A stretch of DNA of 64,000 nucleotides, from assembly GCA_964571195.1 (NCBI GenBank), contig CAZNAD010000007.1, forward strand, positions 1-64,000. The letters are read 5' to 3'. Made by a program: the position numbers and the translations under genes. The notes under the pieces were generated by a model. That model was not told the origin of the DNA, searched no databases, and saw nothing but the letters and a program-made list of their open reading frames with translations. Position 1 is the first letter of the stretch, and each line of letters opens with the position of its first letter. Positions 59,387 through 64,000 of the stretch are shown here, one piece after another. This stretch comes from PALSA-1006 sp964571195. GTDB taxonomy: Bacteria; Pseudomonadota; Gammaproteobacteria; Burkholderiales; Gallionellaceae.

Positions 59387-60043
59387 TCAGTGTGCCGCTG
59401 TAATCCAGTGAGTGGCATATCGGATCAAATCGGCACCATCTCTCAAGTGCAGTTTGGCCCGGATATTGGCACGGTGGGTCTCGATAGTCTTGATGCTGCG
59501 ACTAAGCAAACGGGCGATCTCCTGGCTGGTATGCCCGGAACCGATCAAGTGCAGCACCTCAAATTCGCTCGGCGTCAGACTGTTAATCAATTGTTCAGCT
59601 TCGACGCTCCCCGTCACAAAACGATCCATCAACTTTGTACGCATCTGCTCGCTCAGGTAAAAGTTGCCTTTAAGCACTTCCCGTACTGCCGCGACCAGCA
59701 CCGCCCCCGCCTCATGCTTCATCACATAACCCCGCGCCCCCGCTCTCAGCGCGCGCTCAGCATAAGCGGTCTCGTCATGCATGGAAACCACCAGCACAGG
59801 CAAAGCAGGAATCAGGAGGCGAATACTCTTGATCAATTCAAAACCGGACAGTGTCTTCAGGGACAAATCCACCAGAACGATGTCGGGCTGATGCTCGGCC
59901 TCAAGCTTGGCCATCGCATCGCCGACATCCTCGGCATCACAACACACCTCCATATCGTGCTCGGAATTAATGAGCATGGACATGCCTTGACGCACCATGG
60001 CATGGTCATCCACCAACATCACTTGTGATTTCAAGGCGATCAT
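59387..60043 (-). CDS. NarL/LuxR-family response regulator
   Basis: A 218-residue regulator: receiver domain with phospho-Asp in DIVLVDLSLKTLSG, then a LuxR-type helix-turn-helix (LTPSEFEVLHLIGSGHTSQE, and KTIETHRANIRAKL). It activates or represses genes when phosphorylated by a kinase that is not next to it. It lies 125 bp upstream of the CheBR fusion gene, transcribed toward it. The twin repeats in the gap are its most obvious candidate sites. It follows the TonB receptor gene by 143 bp. Confidence 0.93.
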   Translation of the reverse strand: MIALKSQVMLVDDHAMVRQGMSMLINSEHDMEVCCDAEDVGDAMAKLEAEHQPDIVLVDLSLKTLSGFELIKSIRLLIPALPVLVVSMHDETAYAERALRAGARGYVMKHEAGAVLVAAVREVLKGNFYLSEQMRTKLMDRFVTGSVEAEQLINSLTPSEFEVLHLIGSGHTSQEIARLLSRSIKTIETHRANIRAKLHLRDGADLIRYATHWITAAH

Positions 60044-60186
60044 TACGAAAATCCCGTCCAGACCTTCACATCATATCGTCATGAGTTTGAATTGCAATGG
60101 GCATAAAACCCTCAAGCAGCAGGCCGGAAAGCACCGTTCGACACAGATTCACGCCACCCATCAATCAAGAGAACACACGACCCCGA

Positions 60187-62406
60187 TCAGAACTCCGCCT
60201 GCACGCCGAAAGAAAAGGGCAGCACAAACGGATAGACCGGTTTCTCAACGGTATAGGTCGCATCGTAGGTGTAACCCACGATGTTCTGGCGCCCGTAAAC
60301 GTTGTTTAACTCGAAATACAGATTCAGCTTGTAGGTGTCCCGCAGCAATTGTCTGGCCATACGCAGATCCAGACGATGATAGACCGGTAACGTTCCTGAA
60401 TTGATGGCGGTATAACGGGGGCGGAGCCTGCCATCCGCATAACTGCCGTTCGTTCCAGTGATCGGTGTGTACGGGGTACCGGAATGTCCGGTCCATTTTG
60501 CATCCAGACTCCAATCGTCATTCAGCTGATAACTGCTCACCAGCGTGGCATTCACAGGCTGATCCAGCTCAAAGCGGAACGATTCCCCGGTAAGGTCATT
60601 GCGCCGTTCCGAACGCGCCAGAGAAAGCGATAACCATCCCGACAAACGTTCGCCGCTGTCTTTTTTGACCAGCAACTCCAAACCATAGGCACTACCGCTC
60701 GCACCATTGACATAGTTCAACTGCGGATCGTCCACCACCAGATCGCTGAAACGTTTGAAATAGGTCTCGGCTTTCCACGACCACAGCTCATCAACACGAT
60801 GGCTGACACCCAGCACACTGTGATCGGCGCGCAAATGGCCGAGACGGGGATTGCCAAAGGCATTGGCGATCTGCTGTCCGGTCGGCATCTGGTTATGTCG
60901 TCCCCATCCGGCCGTGACCAGCGTCTGTGCCGTAGCCTCCCATTCGAGTCCGATACGCGGCTCCGTGTAGGATTTGGACAAATATCCTTCGTAACTATGC
61001 CGCGCACCGGCCACCAACACCACGGACGGGGAAATCCGCTTACGGTCTTGCAGCGATGCATCCCAGGCGCTCGAGGTGAAACGGTCGACCAGCTTACGCT
61101 GGGTTGCGGTGGTCAAATCACAAGCAGGATTAAACTGGGTACAGGTGGCGTTTTTGATATCGGCATCGATGCTGATCTGCGTCTGCGACAGGTTCGTCCC
61201 CAGCGCCAGCTCATGCCCCTCGCTGAGCGGCAGGTTCAAATGTTCACGCAACAGCCACGCATCCTGTGCGAGATACAGATTGCCCGCGCTGGCCACGGAA
61301 TTGGTGACATCGGCGGCGATATGTTCCAGAGCCAGTGTATTGCGCGCACCGTCGAGCACGGTCGCATCCCACACCAGCGCCTGCATCGCATAGGCATCTG
61401 CTAGCGCGATATTGCCGGCCAGTACAGGCTGTTTCTTGGCGATATCCGACTCCCCACCGATGTTCAATTGCAACGTATCCGCCGCACCTTGCACATGAAA
61501 GGTGAGTTTATCGCTACCCGCCAGCTTGCGGATGTATTTGCCTTGATAATCGGAATAGTTGGGAATCTGCAAGGTGATGCCATCTTGCTGGACCTGTTTG
61601 AGAAACAGATCAATATAGCTACGGCGTGCGGCAAAGTAGAACGATTGGTCTTCACCAACCGGCCCTTCGATCAGCGCGTCCGCGCCCAGGATGTTGATAT
61701 TGAGCTTCCCCCCGAGCTGGTCGGTGCGCGGATTGCGCAGCGCGACATCCAGCACCGCCCCCGTCACATCGCCGAAACGCGGCGCGAACGCCCCGCTGTA
61801 CAGGTTGAAATCACTGATCAGATCGGCGTTGAATACACTGATACCGGCGACATGGAATATCTTGCCCACCACCAGACCGTCCACATAATAGGCATTGTCG
61901 CCGGGGCCGGAGCCGCGCACGGCTGGCCTGCTACCATTATTGGTGGAAACCACGCCGGGCAAAGTCTGCAAACCCGCCAGCGGATCTCCGCTGGTTCCGG
62001 CGATCCTGTTCAACTGTTTGCCGCTGATCGCGGTTTTACTGATCCGGTCAGGCGTGCGCTCGCTCACCACCAACACTTCGGGCAAGCGGAAGAGTGGCAT
62101 CAGGTAGAAATTCTGCACCGCCTGCTTTTGTCCCCCGTTGAGCACGATACTGGCAGAACCGGCTTCGTATTCGTCCGGCTTAGAAGCCCGCAGCGTATGG
62201 CCCCCGTCTGCCGGAAGTTCCAACACATACCGCCCCTGTACATCACTCACTGCCGTAACAGAACTACCTTGCGCCGTCACGACCGCACCAGCAATCGCTC
62301 TGCGCGTGCCTTTTTCCTGTACGGTACCTGCGATGCTTGCGCCTTCTGCTTGCATGACAAACGAAAAGCTCAGCACCACCATCGACAACAACACACCCGC
62401 ATTCAT
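60187..62406 (-). CDS. TonB-dependent outer membrane receptor with carboxypeptidase-like N-terminal domain
   Basis: A 739-residue receptor. A signal peptide (MNAGVLLSMVVLSFSFVMQA) is followed by a carboxypeptidase-regulatory-like domain (SIAGTVQEKGTRRAIAGAVV), a plug (TLPGVVSTNNGSRPAVRGSG, with YYVDGLVVG) and a barrel that ends in the outer membrane signal VQAEF. It imports a large or scarce ligand using TonB energy; the ligand is unknown. The start is ATG 62406; an earlier open frame is unlikely. No kinase or transport genes of a known ligand system are adjacent. Confidence 0.9.
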   Translation of the reverse strand: MNAGVLLSMVVLSFSFVMQAEGASIAGTVQEKGTRRAIAGAVVTAQGSSVTAVSDVQGRYVLELPADGGHTLRASKPDEYEAGSASIVLNGGQKQAVQNFYLMPLFRLPEVLVVSERTPDRISKTAISGKQLNRIAGTSGDPLAGLQTLPGVVSTNNGSRPAVRGSGPGDNAYYVDGLVVGKIFHVAGISVFNADLISDFNLYSGAFAPRFGDVTGAVLDVALRNPRTDQLGGKLNINILGADALIEGPVGEDQSFYFAARRSYIDLFLKQVQQDGITLQIPNYSDYQGKYIRKLAGSDKLTFHVQGAADTLQLNIGGESDIAKKQPVLAGNIALADAYAMQALVWDATVLDGARNTLALEHIAADVTNSVASAGNLYLAQDAWLLREHLNLPLSEGHELALGTNLSQTQISIDADIKNATCTQFNPACDLTTATQRKLVDRFTSSAWDASLQDRKRISPSVVLVAGARHSYEGYLSKSYTEPRIGLEWEATAQTLVTAGWGRHNQMPTGQQIANAFGNPRLGHLRADHSVLGVSHRVDELWSWKAETYFKRFSDLVVDDPQLNYVNGASGSAYGLELLVKKDSGERLSGWLSLSLARSERRNDLTGESFRFELDQPVNATLVSSYQLNDDWSLDAKWTGHSGTPYTPITGTNGSYADGRLRPRYTAINSGTLPVYHRLDLRMARQLLRDTYKLNLYFELNNVYGRQNIVGYTYDATYTVEKPVYPFVLPFSFGVQAEF

Positions 62407-62768
62407 CCCGATTTCCCTAATGAAGCTGAACAAATATGCGCACAGCCCCCACTCACGCATGCTCACTGAACTTGTTGGGCACGAACCCATTCACCGCATA
62501 TCACATTTTTCGACACGCGAGGATTCAAATCAAAAGCAGTGCCCCGACTTGAAGAATACCTGACATAGCGCCTGATATCCAACCGGTTGGCGACTGCTGC
62601 CCAATCGTTCTACGCCGTATCATTTCACTGATTGACACAAGTGTCACCACAACCACACGAACATAGAGTTGCGGAAGCCAGCAGGATGCGACGAACCGAC
62701 GGATTTGCGGAGTGAAGCGGTGCAAACAGGGTGGTTGCAGCGGCATGGTACCGATGCGGGATGACGGG
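62407..62768. other. 362-bp intergenic region with a perfect dyad
   Basis: No gene is seen on either strand. It should hold the promoter of the receptor at 62406. TGACAC-AA-GTGTCA at 62633-62646 is a perfect six-base dyad about 230 bp upstream of the receptor ATG. No clear terminator for pssA is visible. Confidence 0.6.
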
Positions 62769-63518
62769 TTACTGCGGCGGGAGTGGCTGTTTGCGCAAAG
62801 ACATCAGCCAGAAGACGTAGCCGGAAAGCGCATAACCCAAGAACAGGAAAAACAACACGCCGGGCGGATAACTGGAGATGAGAATAAAAAACAATGCGAA
62901 CAGAAAGATGACGATAAACGGCACACTCTTGCGCATGTTGAAATCTTTGAAGCTGTAGAAGGGTACGTTGCTGACCATGCTCAGTCCGGCAAACACAGTA
63001 AGCGCCACAGCATACCAACGCAACTCCTGTCCGCTAAAACCGTAGTCACCCATCACCCACACGAAACCCGCCACCAAGGCAGCCGCAGCCGGGCTGGGGA
63101 GGCCTTGGAAATAGCGCTTGTCTACCACGTCGATATTGGTATTGAAACGCGCCAAACGCAATGCCGTACCGGCACAGTAGATGAAAGCAGCGAACCAGCC
63201 GACCTTACCCAGATCGCGAAATGCCCATTCGTACATCAGCAATGAAGGCGCGACGCCGAAGGAGACCATATCGGACAAGCTGTCGTATTCAGCACCGAAT
63301 TCGCTTTGCGTATGCGTCAACCGCGCAACCCGGCCATCCAGCCCGTCGAATACCATGGCGATAAAGATCGCCACCGCAGCAAATTCGAACTTGCCATTCA
63401 TCGCCTGCACGATGGCATAAAAACCCGCGAACAACGCCGCCGTGGTGAACAGATTCGGCAGCAGGTAGATACTGCGGCGGCGTAAGTCCATCGGTTTGCG
63501 TTTGTTCAGATCGGTCAT
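62769..63518 (-). CDS. pssA: CDP-diacylglycerol-serine O-phosphatidyltransferase
   Basis: A 249-residue membrane enzyme that makes phosphatidylserine. The CDP-alcohol phosphotransferase motif is complete: DGLDGRVAR, then GAEYDSLSD with the metal-binding Asp residues. About eight membrane helices. It follows psd by 5 bp in the same direction; together they convert CDP-diacylglycerol to phosphatidylethanolamine. This type II enzyme is not the E. coli cytosolic type. Confidence 0.96.
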   Translation of the reverse strand: MTDLNKRKPMDLRRRSIYLLPNLFTTAALFAGFYAIVQAMNGKFEFAAVAIFIAMVFDGLDGRVARLTHTQSEFGAEYDSLSDMVSFGVAPSLLMYEWAFRDLGKVGWFAAFIYCAGTALRLARFNTNIDVVDKRYFQGLPSPAAAALVAGFVWVMGDYGFSGQELRWYAVALTVFAGLSMVSNVPFYSFKDFNMRKSVPFIVIFLFALFFILISSYPPGVLFFLFLGYALSGYVFWLMSLRKQPLPPQ

Positions 63519-63523
63519 AACAC

Positions 63524-64000
63524 TTATAGCTGAGCCAATATGGTTGTGGTGGCGGATACTTTATCACCGATACTGACTTTGACGTTAGCGGTCAGCGGCA
63601 GATACACGTCCACGCGCGAACCGAAACGGATGAAACCGTAGCGCTGACCGCGAGCGAGCACATCTCCCACCTTCACGTAACACAGGATACGACGCGCGAT
63701 GAGTCCGGCAACTTGCACGAAGGTCACCATCTGCCCGTCGTTCGCGCTCAACACCACCGCGTTGCGCTCGTTCTCGCTGGAGGCCTTATCCAGATCGGCA
63801 TTCACGAACTTGCCGGGGAAATATTGGATCTTCTCGATCTTGCCATCCATCGGGCTGCGATTGGAATGCACGTTGAATACGTTCATGAACACGCTGATCA
63901 GAATCGCATCGCGCTGTCCGTAAGGGTCTTGCGTGCGCTCCACCTTGATGACGCGTCCGTCGCAGGGCGACAGCACTGCTCCTGCTTGTTGCGGTATCTC
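63524..64000 (-). CDS. psd: phosphatidylserine decarboxylase proenzyme, short type, N-terminus beyond the window
   Basis: The frame is open to the window edge, so the start lies outside. The visible C-terminal 158 residues contain SPCDGRVIKVER, SVFMNVFNVHSNR and the self-cleavage site RFGSRVDVYLP, where the Ser becomes the pyruvoyl group. The short form matches the type common in archaea and many proteobacteria. It decarboxylates phosphatidylserine made by PssA, whose gene follows. An apparent GTG start at 63976 is internal to the protein. Confidence 0.93.
   Translation of the reverse strand, partial: EIPQQAGAVLSPCDGRVIKVERTQDPYGQRDAILISVFMNVFNVHSNRSPMDGKIEKIQYFPGKFVNADLDKASSENERNAVVLSANDGQMVTFVQVAGLIARRILCYVKVGDVLARGQRYGFIRFGSRVDVYLPLTANVKVSIGDKVSATTTILAQL

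Noticed and set aside
63524..63976. Complete short psd gene starting at 63976
   Set aside because: The frame stays open to the window edge and the visible part begins in the middle of the known fold.
1..64000. tRNA, rRNA or complete insertion sequence
   Set aside because: No tRNA-like cloverleaf, rRNA segment or transposase frame was recognised on reading both strands by eye; a covariance search would be needed to be sure for small RNAs.

Overview
The window is about 64 kb of GC-rich bacterial chromosome. Gene content and order point to a motile, respiring betaproteobacterium, probably of the Nitrosomonadales/Gallionellaceae type. This placement rests on aat-bpt-pyrD, dapA-bamC, rnb-tonB, aroE-mtgA, psd-pssA and rsxABCDGE-nth, on short-type Psd, and on the very large number of signalling genes. 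It comes from recollection of gene order, not from a search. No rRNA, tRNA, CRISPR array, prophage or complete insertion sequence was seen.

Layout. 1-2360: end of an inositol monophosphatase, a Pit phosphate transporter and its DUF47 partner. 2385-11122: a signalling island with an ethylene-receptor-like GGDEF/EAL/receiver protein, an RpfG-type HD-GYP regulator, a hemerythrin-domain histidine kinase, a PAS-GAF histidine kinase and a two-receiver regulator. 11353-14139: mutS, carrying three in-frame copies of a GC-rich palindromic repeat. 14182-15287: a small accessory patch (DUF433/DUF5615 toxin-antitoxin pair and an AT-rich zinc-ribbon membrane protein). 15515-28329: mostly housekeeping genes (lepB, hydrolases, slyD, bcp, roxA, bamC, dapA, a CorA-type transporter, mtgA, aroE), with a diguanylate cyclase and a 27-residue membrane microprotein. 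28520-29548: a flagellar-type insert with sigma-28 promoter sequences and flaG. 29555-35821: tonB, an RNase II-family gene, an EF-hand protein, cytochrome c, an ExeA-like ATPase and an exported seven-bladed WD40 protein. 35818-37852: a split Aer-like aerotaxis pair (PAS protein plus MCP) behind a near-perfect sigma-28 promoter. 37916-42944: esterase, aat, a diguanylate cyclase, bpt, a membrane protein and pyrD. 43218-51072: kup and rsxABCDGE-nth. 51235-54365: a soluble MCP with a CZB domain, DUF1841, a cobalamin adenosyltransferase, a CBS protein and a small charged protein. 54429-60043: a 1610-residue CheB-CheR-PAS-GGDEF-EAL protein with a histone-like basic tail, and a NarL-type regulator. 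60187-64000: a TonB-dependent receptor, pssA and the end of psd.

How it works together. At least five proteins make, break or should respond to cyclic di-GMP (2385, 5552, 18038, 39304, 54429), and two chemoreceptors carry zinc-binding CZB domains. The likely inputs are gas or redox: a copper/ethylene-type membrane domain, a di-iron hemerythrin and an Aer-type PAS. The most unusual elements are the ethylene-receptor-like protein inside the signalling island, the repeat-invaded mutS, the histone-tailed CheBR fusion with twin operator-like sites upstream, and unannotated small genes with good translation or transcription signals.
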